Assembly (NCBI GenBank): GCA_047637855.1
Contig: JBLJBF010000254.1
Coordinates: forward strand, 1-11,197
Length of the DNA stretch: 11,197 nucleotides
Direction: 5' to 3'
Origin: Pseudoflavonifractor sp047637855
Lineage (GTDB): Bacteria > Bacillota > Clostridia > Oscillospirales > Oscillospiraceae
The notes beneath the pieces were generated by a model. It made no database searches. It was not told the origin of the DNA and saw only the letters and a list, made by a program, of their open reading frames with translations. Positions within the stretch are counted from its first letter, which is position 1. Each line of letters starts with the position of its first letter. This document shows, piece by piece, positions 1 through 6,941 of the stretch. The position numbers and the translations under genes were made by a program.

Positions 1-114
1 CATACCCAGAACCACGATCACGACGGCGATGAGTGCCAGGACGATCAGGTCGATGATATTGATCTTTCCAAAAAGCTTGCCCTTCTCGTCGATGATCCTT
101 TTCTTCTCTGCCAT
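1..114 (-). CDS. DUF4330-like membrane protein, N-terminal fragment
   Basis: Reading leftward from an ATG at 114-112 gives 38 residues before the window ends. They start MAEKKRIIDEKGKLFGKI, followed by a hydrophobic stretch (about residues 19-38, rich in I, L, V and A) that looks like a single N-terminal membrane anchor. A short basic start, an 'IDEKGKLFGKINIIDL' element and then a transmembrane helix are what I associate with DUF4330-domain proteins of Firmicutes. Their function is unknown and the bulk is expected outside the membrane. The start is supported by GGAGGT (complement of 123-128), 8 nt upstream. It is divergent from a cell-wall glycosyltransferase/pyruvyl transferase gene, so a cell-envelope role is plausible, but this is inference only. 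The rest of the protein lies outside the window. Confidence 0.7.
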   Translation of the reverse strand, partial: MAEKKRIIDEKGKLFGKINIIDLIVLALIAVVIVVLGM

Positions 115-149
115 GACGCAGTACCTCCAGGCGATGTAAATTACCCCTG

Positions 150-176
150 TTGCAGCGGGGTCATCTGTGATACAAT
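150..176 (+). promoter_or_regulatory. Candidate promoter for the rightward cell-wall glycan unit
   Basis: An extended -10 element, TG-A-TACAAT (168-176), follows a TTGCAG -35-like box (150-155) at a short 15-bp spacing. Transcription would start near 183, giving a leader of about 64 nt before the ATG at 247. The leader would include a small hairpin (TTCCC-TGC-GGGAA, 209-221). The short spacer lowers confidence, but this is the most AT-rich part of the intergenic region. Confidence 0.4.
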
Positions 177-195
177 ATTGAAAGACGCTTGTTAT

Positions 196-225
196 ATTGT
201 ACCACAACTTCCCTGCGGGAAACAA
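196..225 (-). promoter_or_regulatory. Candidate promoter for the leftward DUF4330-like gene
   Basis: On the minus strand a TTGTTT -35 box (complement of 220-225) lies 18 bp from a TACAAT -10 box (complement of 196-201). The -10 is preceded by TGG, giving an extended -10. Transcription would start near 189, leaving a leader of about 75 nt before the ATG at 114. The call rests on consensus similarity only. Confidence 0.45.
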
Positions 226-235
226 GTACTTTTTC

Positions 236-241
236 GGGAGG
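236..241 (+). promoter_or_regulatory. Ribosome binding site fixing the csaB-fusion start
   Basis: GGGAGG lies 5 nt before ATG 247. No comparable purine-rich site precedes the upstream in-frame ATG at 178, so 247 is the better start. Confidence 0.7.
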
Positions 242-246
242 CACCC

Positions 247-2478
247 ATGAAGGTCATTCATCTTATCTCGGGCGGCGACAGCGGCGGCGCCAAGACCCAT
301 GTCCATACTCTGCTGATGAATTTGAAGAACACACCCGGCGTGGAGATCACCATGGTGACCTTTGTAGACGGCCCCTTTACCGAGGAGGCCAAGGCCCTGG
401 GCATTCCCACGGTGGTCCTGCCGGGGCATAATCTGCTGCGCACCTTCCGCACCCTGAAAAAATTTATTCGGGAGGGCGGCTATCAGATCATCCACTGCCA
501 CGGCGCCCGGGGCAATATGATGGGGGTCCTCCTCCGCGGCCCCACCGGCGTGCCTGTGGTGACCACCGTCCACTCGGACTACCGCCTCGACTACATGGGC
601 CGCCCCCTCTCCCGGCTCACCTACGGCACGATCAACACCATTGCCCTGCGCCTGCTGGACTTTCGCATCGGCGTGTCCGACGCGATGGTGGACCTTCTCA
701 TCTCCCGGGGCTTTGACCCGGACAAGCTCTTCGCCATCTATAACGGGCTGGACTTTACCCCCCGCACCGCCTCCATGGACCGGCTTCCCTACTGGCGGAG
801 CGTGGGAGCGGACTGGCCCGAGGACTGCGTGGTGGCGGGCATCGCGGCCCGACTCAATCCGGTCAAGGACATCGCCACCCTCATCCGGGGCTACGCCATC
901 GCCCACGAGCGCTGCCCCCGGCTGCGCCTCCTGATCGCGGGGGACGGGGAGCAGCGCGCCGAGCTGGAGGCCCTGGCCCAGTCGCTGGGCGTCGGGGATC
1001 AGGTCTGTTTCGCGGGCTGGGTCAGCGATGTGGACACCTTCTACCAGTCCATCGACATCAACACCCTCACTTCCCTGTCCGAGACCTTCCCCTACGCCCT
1101 CACCGAGGGGGCGCGGGCCGGCCTGCCCACGGTGGCCAGCCGGGTGGGGGGCGTCCCCTATCTCATCGACCACGGGGTCAACGGCTTTCTCTTCGACGCC
1201 GGGAACGCCCAGGACCTGGCCCGGCATCTGGCCGCTCTGGCGGAGGACGCCACCCTGCGGGCCCATATGGGCGCGCGGCTCTATCAGAAGGGGGTGGCCA
1301 ACTACTCCCTGGAGCGCACGCTGGAGCGCCAGCTGGAGATCTACGACATTATCCTGCGCCGCCACACCCGGATGTCCAGGAAACGGGACGGCGTGCTGGT
1401 CTGCGGGGCCTATGGCCGGGGCAACGCGGGGGACGACGCCATTTTGGAGGCCATTGTCACCGAGCTGCGGCAGGTAGACCCCGACCTCCCCGTCTGGGTC
1501 CTCTCCCGCAAGCCCGGCGAGACCAGGCTCACCTACCGGGTGCGGAGCATCTATACCTTCGCCTTTCCCCAGTTTCTCTGGCGGATGCTCAGGACCAAGC
1601 TCTATATCAACGGCGGCGGCTCTCTCATGCAGGACGTGACCAGCCACCGCTCCCTGTGGTTCTATCTCTTCACCATCTCGGCGGCCAAACTGTTGGGTAA
1701 CCGGGTGCAGATGTATGGCTGCGGCATCGGCCCCATCCACTCCCCCTCCAACCGCGCGCGGGCCGCCGCGGTTCTCCAGAAAAGGGTGGATGTCATCACC
1801 CTGCGGGACACCCACTCTAAGACAGAGCTGGAGCAGATGGGGGTCACCAAGCCTGAGATCATCCTCTCGGCCGATCCAACCGTCATCCTCCCTGCCGCCT
1901 CCGCCGAGGTGGTGGACGGCATTCTGGAGCACGAGGGGCTGGACCCAGCAGGCAAGTATATTGGCTTTACTCTGCGTCCCTGGCCTGGCTTTGAGGAGAA
2001 GGCCCCTATCTTTTCCGCCGCCGCCGACTACGCCTGGGAGAAGTACGGCCTCATCCCCCTCTTCCTGCCCATCGAGCGCCGCCTGGACGTACACGCCGCC
2101 GAGAAGGCGGCAGCCTTTATCCAAAAGGCCCCCTCCCACATCCTCCGTGGTACGGGCAGCAGCGACCACACCATCGGCCTCTTCGCCCGGATGCAGGTGG
2201 TAGTCTCCATGCGGCTGCACGCGCTGGTCTTTTCGGCCGGACAGGGGGTGCCTCTGGTGGGCGTGGTGTACGACCCCAAGATCAGCTCCTTCCTCTCCTA
2301 CATCGGCCAGGATCTGTACTCCGAGCTGGAGACGGTCACTGCCGAGCGCCTGTGTGCCCACGTGGATGCCGCCTGCGCCCGCATTGGGGACAGCGCCTTC
2401 CTGTCGGGCGGCGTGGACCGCCTGCGTGAGGTGGAGCGGCACAACAGCGCCGCCGCGGCCAAGCTGCTGTGCGATTGA
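247..2478 (+). CDS. csaB: GT4 glycosyltransferase fused to CsaB-like polysaccharide pyruvyl transferase
   Basis: A 743-aa two-domain protein. Residues 1 to about 375 form a GT4-family, GT-B fold glycosyltransferase. It has the glycine-rich N-terminal loop (ISGGDSGGAKTHV, 8-19), ARLNPVKD (201-208) and the EX7E motif ETFPYALTE (279-287). Residues from about 381 to 743 form a polysaccharide pyruvyl transferase. It opens with CGAYGRGNAGDDAIL (386-400), then has YINGGGSLMQD (453-463) and the conserved SMRLHALVFSAGQGVP (654-669) with His658. CsaB-type enzymes (about 360 aa alone) add ketal pyruvate from PEP to the secondary cell-wall polymer, which is needed to anchor SLH-domain proteins. The fused GT4 domain probably adds a sugar to the same glycan on the cytoplasmic side. 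The reading frame is open upstream to 178, but ATG 247 is chosen because GGGAGG (236-241) sits 5 nt before it and the upstream part lies over promoter-like DNA. csaB is named from the C-terminal domain only; substrate is unproven. Confidence 0.88.
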   Translation: MKVIHLISGGDSGGAKTHVHTLLMNLKNTPGVEITMVTFVDGPFTEEAKALGIPTVVLPGHNLLRTFRTLKKFIREGGYQIIHCHGARGNMMGVLLRGPTGVPVVTTVHSDYRLDYMGRPLSRLTYGTINTIALRLLDFRIGVSDAMVDLLISRGFDPDKLFAIYNGLDFTPRTASMDRLPYWRSVGADWPEDCVVAGIAARLNPVKDIATLIRGYAIAHERCPRLRLLIAGDGEQRAELEALAQSLGVGDQVCFAGWVSDVDTFYQSIDINTLTSLSETFPYALTEGARAGLPTVASRVGGVPYLIDHGVNGFLFDAGNAQDLARHLAALAEDATLRAHMGARLYQKGVANYSLERTLERQLEIYDIILRRHTRMSRKRDGVLVCGAYGRGNAGDDAILEAIVTELRQVDPDLPVWVLSRKPGETRLTYRVRSIYTFAFPQFLWRMLRTKLYINGGGSLMQDVTSHRSLWFYLFTISAAKLLGNRVQMYGCGIGPIHSPSNRARAAAVLQKRVDVITLRDTHSKTELEQMGVTKPEIILSADPTVILPAASAEVVDGILEHEGLDPAGKYIGFTLRPWPGFEEKAPIFSAAADYAWEKYGLIPLFLPIERRLDVHAAEKAAAFIQKAPSHILRGTGSSDHTIGLFARMQVVVSMRLHALVFSAGQGVPLVGVVYDPKISSFLSYIGQDLYSELETVTAERLCAHVDAACARIGDSAFLSGGVDRLREVERHNSAAAAKLLCD

Positions 2479-2490
2479 CATTATCGGTTC

Positions 2491-2496
2491 GGAGGT
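2491..2496 (+). promoter_or_regulatory. Ribosome binding site for a TTG start codon
   Basis: GGAGGT sits 7 nt before TTG 2504. The in-frame ATG at 2354 would give a 50-residue N-terminal extension lying inside the preceding gene with no similarity to the family. The site therefore points to the TTG. Confidence 0.75.
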
Positions 2497-2503
2497 CCTT
2501 CCC

Positions 2504-3589
2504 TTGAAACAGTATATCTGCCTTGCCAACGCCCCCTGGAGCGCCGCCCCCACCAGGACCCAGCACCTCGTGTCCCGGCTGCGGGACGCAAAGATCCTCT
2601 ACTTCGAGCCCCCCTGTCCCTTCGGCAGCCGGGCCCACAAAAAGCCCGCCCGCCAGGTTCGACCCGGTGTGACGGTATACACACTCCCGCCCATCTTTGA
2701 GGCGGAGGCCAGCCACCCCTTTCTGCTGGAGCGGCGCTACCGCGCGCTGGCCCGCTACATCCAGCAGAAGCTGGACCTTCACCGCTTTCGGGACGCCATT
2801 CTCTGGGCCACCTCGCCCGAGCAGGTCCACTTGCTGGACAGGCTGCCCCTGCGCGGCGTGGTATACGACTGCGAGCGGGACTGGCCCCAGTTCCCCCTGG
2901 AGTGGGAGAGCGACCTGGCTTTGGCCGCCGAGGTGATCTTCGCATCCTCGCCCGGCCTTATCAAGCATCTCGCCCCCTGTAACGACAATATCGCCCTCCT
3001 GCCCAATGGGGTCAATTTCCCCATGTTCAGCCGCGAGGGGCTGAACCCGCCGCCCGAGCTGCGGGAGCTGAAGACCCCGGTCCTGGGCTGGGTCGGGCAC
3101 GTCTACCGGGACACCGACCTCTCCCCCCTCCTCCAGGCCGCCCGCGACCTGCCGAAGTGCACCTTCGTTTTGGTTGGGCATGTGGGGCGGAATCCGCTGG
3201 CCCCCGCGCTGCGGGCACAGCCCAATGTGCTCTGCACCGGGGAGCGGACTCTGCCCGAGCTGCCCGAGTACCTCGCCCGGTTCGATGTGTGCCTGAACCT
3301 CCTCCGGCACTCCGACATGGGCAGCGACGTCATCCCCGAGCGGATCTACCAGTACCTGTCGGCCGGAAAGCCTATCGTCTCCATGCTCTGGGAGGACCAG
3401 GTGGAGGATTTTCCCGACGTGGTCTACGCCGCCCACAGCCCCGCCGAGTTCTCCCAGCTCTGCCGCCGGGCGCTGGCCGAGCCGGGGGACTGGGCCAGGA
3501 ACCGGCGCCGGGAGTACGGCGCGGGCGCGGCCTGGAGCGTCCGGGCCGACGAGGTGTACCGCATTCTGGAGACCATCGGGCTGTATTGA
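2504..3589 (+). CDS. TuaH-like glycosyltransferase (GT-B fold), cell-wall glycan synthesis
   Basis: A 361-aa protein starting at TTG (M)KQYICLANAPWSAAPTRTQ, placed by the GGAGGT 7 nt upstream. The pattern resembles TuaH-like and other GT4-type transferases: an N-terminal 'PW...PTRTQHLVSRL' (11-26) and 'ILYFEPP' (31-37). The mid-region is VVYDCERDWPQF (119-130), with a 'FASSPGLIKHL' (146-156) and LLPNGVNFPMF (165-175) linker. The C-terminal Rossmann half has GWVGHVY (195-201) and IPERIYQYLSAGKPIVSM (277-294), which usually contacts the nucleotide sugar. No signal peptide or membrane helix is visible, so it should act at the inner face of the membrane. It lies 25 bp after the GT4-CsaB fusion and is almost certainly co-transcribed. 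The likely role is adding a sugar to the polymer that CsaB pyruvylates. The donor sugar cannot be told, and TuaH itself is only a putative teichuronic-acid enzyme. Confidence 0.8.
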   Translation: MKQYICLANAPWSAAPTRTQHLVSRLRDAKILYFEPPCPFGSRAHKKPARQVRPGVTVYTLPPIFEAEASHPFLLERRYRALARYIQQKLDLHRFRDAILWATSPEQVHLLDRLPLRGVVYDCERDWPQFPLEWESDLALAAEVIFASSPGLIKHLAPCNDNIALLPNGVNFPMFSREGLNPPPELRELKTPVLGWVGHVYRDTDLSPLLQAARDLPKCTFVLVGHVGRNPLAPALRAQPNVLCTGERTLPELPEYLARFDVCLNLLRHSDMGSDVIPERIYQYLSAGKPIVSMLWEDQVEDFPDVVYAAHSPAEFSQLCRRALAEPGDWARNRRREYGAGAAWSVRADEVYRILETIGLY

Positions 3590-3651
3590 CCCAGCTGCGG
3601 CGGGCGGACAGCCGAACTTCCCAAGGGCTGCTCAGACTTGATTCCATATAA

Positions 3652-3686
3652 AAAACGAGAGCCGGGACTGTCCCGGCTCTCGTTTT
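3652..3686. terminator. Bidirectional intrinsic terminator between convergent units
   Basis: A perfect 16-bp inverted repeat (arms 3652-3667 and 3671-3686) encloses a 3-nt loop (CTG). The GC-rich core is flanked by A-runs on the left and a T-run on the right, so each strand yields a hairpin followed by U residues. It lies 62 bp after the glycosyltransferase stop on the plus strand and 14 bp beyond the ygiQ-family stop on the minus strand. It therefore closes both converging transcripts. Confidence 0.93.
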
Positions 3687-3700
3687 CCTGCAAAGGAAGA

Positions 3701-5731
3701 TTACTTCCCCTTCCCCGTCGGTTTTCCGCCGTGGCTGGGGCGGTTGTTTTTCTTGGGCTTGGCGGCGGCCCAGCCCGTCTTACTCTTGGGGGCGGCTCTC
3801 TTCCCGCCGGGGGCCTTGTCGGGCTGCTTGCCCCTGTCCGGGGCCTTGCCCCGGGCGCGCCCGTCGGCGTCGTGCTTGCGGCCCTTGGCCGGTCTCCCCT
3901 CCCCTGTCTGGGGGCCGGGGCGGGGCCCGCTGGGGCGGACCAGGCACTCTTTGCCGTAGCCGATCAGGTCCTCTCTGTGGGCCGAGTGGAGGGCCTCCAG
4001 GACCAAGGGGCGCTTTTCGGGGCGCTTCCACTGCATCAGCGCCCGCTGCATGGCCTTGTCGTGGGGGTTGGTGGGTACAAAGACCTCTTTCATAGTGCGG
4101 GGGTCGATGCCGGTATGGTACATACAGGTGGAGAGGGTGCCGGGCGTGGGGTAAAAGTCCTGCACCTGCTCGGGCTGGCGGCCCGACCTGTTGAGCCACT
4201 CGGCCAGCTTCACTGCGTCGTCCAGGGTGGAGCCGGGGTGGGAGGAGATGAGATAGGGCACCAGGTACTGCTCCTTGTCGTACTTCTGGTTCAGGGACTC
4301 ATACTTGCGGCGGAACTTCTCGTACACGTCGATATGGGGCTTGCCCATATAGTCCAGCACCGCCTCGGAGCAGTGCTCGGGCGCCACCTTGAGCTGGCCC
4401 GAGATATGGTGCTTGACCAGCTCGGAGAAAAACTCTCCGCTCTTGTCCTTGAGCATATAGTCAAAGCGGATGCCCGAGCGGATGAATATCTTTTTGATGC
4501 CGGGGATCTCCCGCAGCTTGCGCAGAAGCATGAGGTAATCGGTGTGGTCGGCGTCCAGATTGGGGCAGGCCTCGGGGGACAGGCAGGCCCGGTTTTTGCA
4601 CAGGCCGGCCTTGAGCTGCTTTTGGCAGGAGGGGCGGCGGAAGTTGGCGGTAGGGCCGCCCACATCGTGGATGTACCCTTTGAACCCCGGGTGTTTGGTG
4701 AGGGCGGTCACCTCCCGGACGACGCTCTCATGGCTGCGGGCCGAGATGACCCGCCCCTGGTGGAAGGCCAGAGAACAGAAGTTGCACGCGCCGAAGCAGC
4801 CCCGGTTATGGGACACCGAGAAGCGCACCTCCTCGATGGAGGGCACGCCCCCCATGCTCTCGTACATGGGGTGTGGCTCCCGCGCATAGGGCAGCTCGGC
4901 CACAAAGTCCAGCTCGGCCGTGGTGAGGGGCATGGCGGGCGGGTTGACCACCAGCAGCTCCTCCCCGTGGCGCTGGAGAATGGCTTTGCCCACGACGGGG
5001 TCGTGCTCCCGGTACTGGACCATATTGGCCTCGGCATAGGCGCGCTTGTCGGCGGACACCGCCTCAAAGCTTGCGCACTCCACCTTGGGGTAGGCGCAGG
5101 CCGAGGGGTCCCTGGCAATAAAGGCAGTTCCCTTTACATCGGTTATCTGGGAGACCGGGGTGCCGGAGGCGAGGCGCGCGGCGATCTCCCGGGTGGCGGT
5201 CTCCCCCATGCCGTACGTGAGGAGGTCGGCCTGGCTGTCGAAGAGGATGCCGCGGCGCACCTTGTCGTCCCAATAGTCGTAGTGGGCGAACCGGCGCAGA
5301 GAGGCCTCCAGCCCGCCGATGATGAGAGGGATGTCCCCAAAGACACGCCGGATACAGTTGGAGTAGACGATAACCGCCCGGTCGGGGCGCAGCCCTCCCC
5401 GGTTCCCCGGGGAATAGGCGTCGTCCTGGCGGCGGCGCTTGGCGACGGTATAGTGGGCCACCATGGAGTCGATATTCCCGGCCGAGAGCATAACCCCCAG
5501 CCTGGGCCGGCCCAGAGCGGCAAAAGCCTCCGGCCGCTTCCAGTCGGGCTGGGCCAGGATGGCCACCCGGTAGCCCTCGGCCTCCAGCACCCGGCCGATG
5601 ATGGCGGTGCCGAAGGAGGGGTGGTCCACATAAGCGTCCCCGGTGATGAGGAGGAAGTCATATCCGTCCCAGCCCCGGTCTGCCATATCCTGTTTTGAAA
5701 CCGGCAGAAACCGGGTCGTTGCTTGTTCCAT
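3701..5731 (-). CDS. YgiQ-family radical SAM protein (UPF0313)
   Basis: A 676-aa protein starting MEQATTRFLPVSKQDMADRG, with AAGGAG (complement of 5737-5742) 5 nt upstream. The N-terminal part (about 1-300) has the UPF0313 pattern: YDFLLITGDAYVDHPSFG (24-41), MLSAGNIDSMVAHYT (81-95) and GGLEASLRRFAHYDYW (139-154). The radical SAM core opens with the CxxxCxxC motif in GCFGACNFCS (Cys312, 316, 319), the expected 4Fe-4S ligands. A second cysteine group, C369, C378, C383 and C389, lies 50-70 residues later, just before 'NLDADHTDY'. A DUF3362-like region follows (about 500-600; VQDFYPTPGTLSTCMYHTG). Residues from about 600 to 676 form a hydrophilic tail rich in Lys, Arg, Gly and Pro. The reaction is not known for this family. 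It is the last gene of the leftward operon, 37 bp after the phosphatase-GNAT gene. Confidence 0.92.
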   Translation of the reverse strand: MEQATTRFLPVSKQDMADRGWDGYDFLLITGDAYVDHPSFGTAIIGRVLEAEGYRVAILAQPDWKRPEAFAALGRPRLGVMLSAGNIDSMVAHYTVAKRRRQDDAYSPGNRGGLRPDRAVIVYSNCIRRVFGDIPLIIGGLEASLRRFAHYDYWDDKVRRGILFDSQADLLTYGMGETATREIAARLASGTPVSQITDVKGTAFIARDPSACAYPKVECASFEAVSADKRAYAEANMVQYREHDPVVGKAILQRHGEELLVVNPPAMPLTTAELDFVAELPYAREPHPMYESMGGVPSIEEVRFSVSHNRGCFGACNFCSLAFHQGRVISARSHESVVREVTALTKHPGFKGYIHDVGGPTANFRRPSCQKQLKAGLCKNRACLSPEACPNLDADHTDYLMLLRKLREIPGIKKIFIRSGIRFDYMLKDKSGEFFSELVKHHISGQLKVAPEHCSEAVLDYMGKPHIDVYEKFRRKYESLNQKYDKEQYLVPYLISSHPGSTLDDAVKLAEWLNRSGRQPEQVQDFYPTPGTLSTCMYHTGIDPRTMKEVFVPTNPHDKAMQRALMQWKRPEKRPLVLEALHSAHREDLIGYGKECLVRPSGPRPGPQTGEGRPAKGRKHDADGRARGKAPDRGKQPDKAPGGKRAAPKSKTGWAAAKPKKNNRPSHGGKPTGKGK

Positions 5732-5768
5732 GAGTGCTCCTTCTATTCCCGTAAAGTAATTATGCCTG

Positions 5769-6920
5769 TCAGGTAAGCGCGATGGACTTTTCCAGCAGGT
5801 CCAAGGGGACGCGGGTCCCCTGGGCCTCCCCGATTTTGTGGAACCCGTAGCGCTGGTAAAAGCGCTGGGCCACATAGTTGTCGGGGGCGCAGCGCAGGCG
5901 CAGCCGATCCCGGCCGAGCTGCCTGTAAAGGGAAACCGCCTCACCCATCAGCTGTACCCCCATACCGTTTTTGCGGTGCGCGGGGGTCATGTAGTAGAAA
6001 GGGATGTAGCCCACACCCTCGTCGGCATAGCGGAGGGTGTCCATCTGGAGGAGGCCCACCAGCTCGCCGTGCAGATAGGCACAAGTGACCGAGCGGGGGT
6101 TTACCCGCCACTGCTCCATGGCCTCGGCCGCAAAGCCCTCGCCGTTAAAATTTTCGATGGTGTGGTGAATGGAGAGCCAGGCCTCTCGCCTGGCCTCGTA
6201 GTAGACCCTGCCGTCTTTCTCCATGTCCAGAGGCTCGTAGCGCAGGTTGGTATCCTCCCGCGCGCCGCTGCCCGCCTTCCACCAGGACTGCTGGGCCAGC
6301 GTGGAGATCTCGGCGGGCAGGTGGGAGTTGTCATTGCGCCAGAGAACGCTGACCTGATCCCCCTCCACCTCGATGCAGGTGACGCAGGTGTTGTCCCCGT
6401 GGCCCAGAGTGGTCCACTGCTCCTCCGGCAGGCCCAGCAAGGTGCCCTGGAGGGCGCGGATGGCCATGCCGTGGGAGAAGACCGCCACCGTCCTGCCCGG
6501 GTTTTGGGCGGCGATGTCCCGCACGGCGGCCGCCATGCGCTCACCCAGCCGGCGGAAGGTCTCGCCCCCCTCCACACTCCAGGAGGGGAGGGACTGATTG
6601 AAGGCCCGCATCCGCTCCGGGTCGGTATAGGCCACCTCGCCCCAGGGGCGGTCCTCCCAGACGCCGAGATGGATCTCCCGCAGATCGGCCCGGGTCTGAA
6701 GGGGCAGGCCCTTGGGCCGGTAGATGGCGGCGGCGGTGACGGCGGTGCGGTGCAGGTCGCTGGAGTACACCGCGTCGATTGGAATCGATTCAAAGCGGTG
6801 CTCCAGGGCGGCGATCTGGCGGCGGCCCCGGTCGGTGATCTGGCTGTCGTACCAGCCCTGGATACGGCGGTAGAGGTTGCCCTCTGCCTCGGCGTGGCGG
6901 ATGAGGTAAAGTCGGGTCAT
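5769..6920 (-). CDS. Histidine phosphatase fused to GNAT acetyltransferase
   Basis: A 383-aa fusion. Residues 1 to about 205 are a histidine (phosphoglycerate-mutase-like) phosphatase. It has LIRHAEAEGN (6-15) with phospho-acceptor His9, SSDLHRT (53-59) with Arg58, REIHLGVWE (81-89) with Glu82, and FSHGMAIR (148-155) with His150. These are all the residues such enzymes need. After a linker (about 205-240) comes a GNAT domain (about 238-383). It has the acetyl-CoA loop in MTPAHRKNGMGVQLM (311-325; R-x-x-G-x-G type) and the B-motif CAPDNYVAQRFYQRYGF (344-360). Both halves look intact, so the protein could dephosphorylate one small molecule and acetylate another, but neither substrate can be read from sequence. 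The start at ATG 6920 has only a weak AGAGAG site upstream. It lies 21 bp after the S66 peptidase gene. Confidence 0.88.
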   Translation of the reverse strand: MTRLYLIRHAEAEGNLYRRIQGWYDSQITDRGRRQIAALEHRFESIPIDAVYSSDLHRTAVTAAAIYRPKGLPLQTRADLREIHLGVWEDRPWGEVAYTDPERMRAFNQSLPSWSVEGGETFRRLGERMAAAVRDIAAQNPGRTVAVFSHGMAIRALQGTLLGLPEEQWTTLGHGDNTCVTCIEVEGDQVSVLWRNDNSHLPAEISTLAQQSWWKAGSGAREDTNLRYEPLDMEKDGRVYYEARREAWLSIHHTIENFNGEGFAAEAMEQWRVNPRSVTCAYLHGELVGLLQMDTLRYADEGVGYIPFYYMTPAHRKNGMGVQLMGEAVSLYRQLGRDRLRLRCAPDNYVAQRFYQRYGFHKIGEAQGTRVPLDLLEKSIALT

Positions 6921-6941
6921 TGCTCTCTCTCTTTTCCGGTG

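Noticed and set aside
143..161. ACCCC...GGGGT hairpin in the divergent intergenic region, considered as a terminator
   Set aside because: The stem is short, has a bulge, and no T-run follows on either strand.
178..246. Extended N-terminus for the GT4-CsaB fusion starting at ATG 178
   Set aside because: The extra 23 residues lie over promoter-like DNA, lack a ribosome binding site, and disrupt the normal GT4 start at MKVIHLISGG.
2336..3436. A 366-codon minus-strand frame opposite the TuaH-like gene
   Set aside because: No motif, biased residues, and it crosses the boundary of two real genes.
3590..3651. Short stretch after the glycosyltransferase gene, checked for a small gene or RNA
   Set aside because: Only 62 bp, with no start plus ribosome binding site and no structure apart from the terminator that follows.
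3638..5698. A 686-codon open frame on the plus strand, antisense to the YgiQ-like gene
   Set aside because: Composition is Gly/Ala/Val/Leu-rich with no domain pattern. It starts inside the terminator region and mirrors the codon structure of the real gene on the other strand, as is common in GC-rich DNA.
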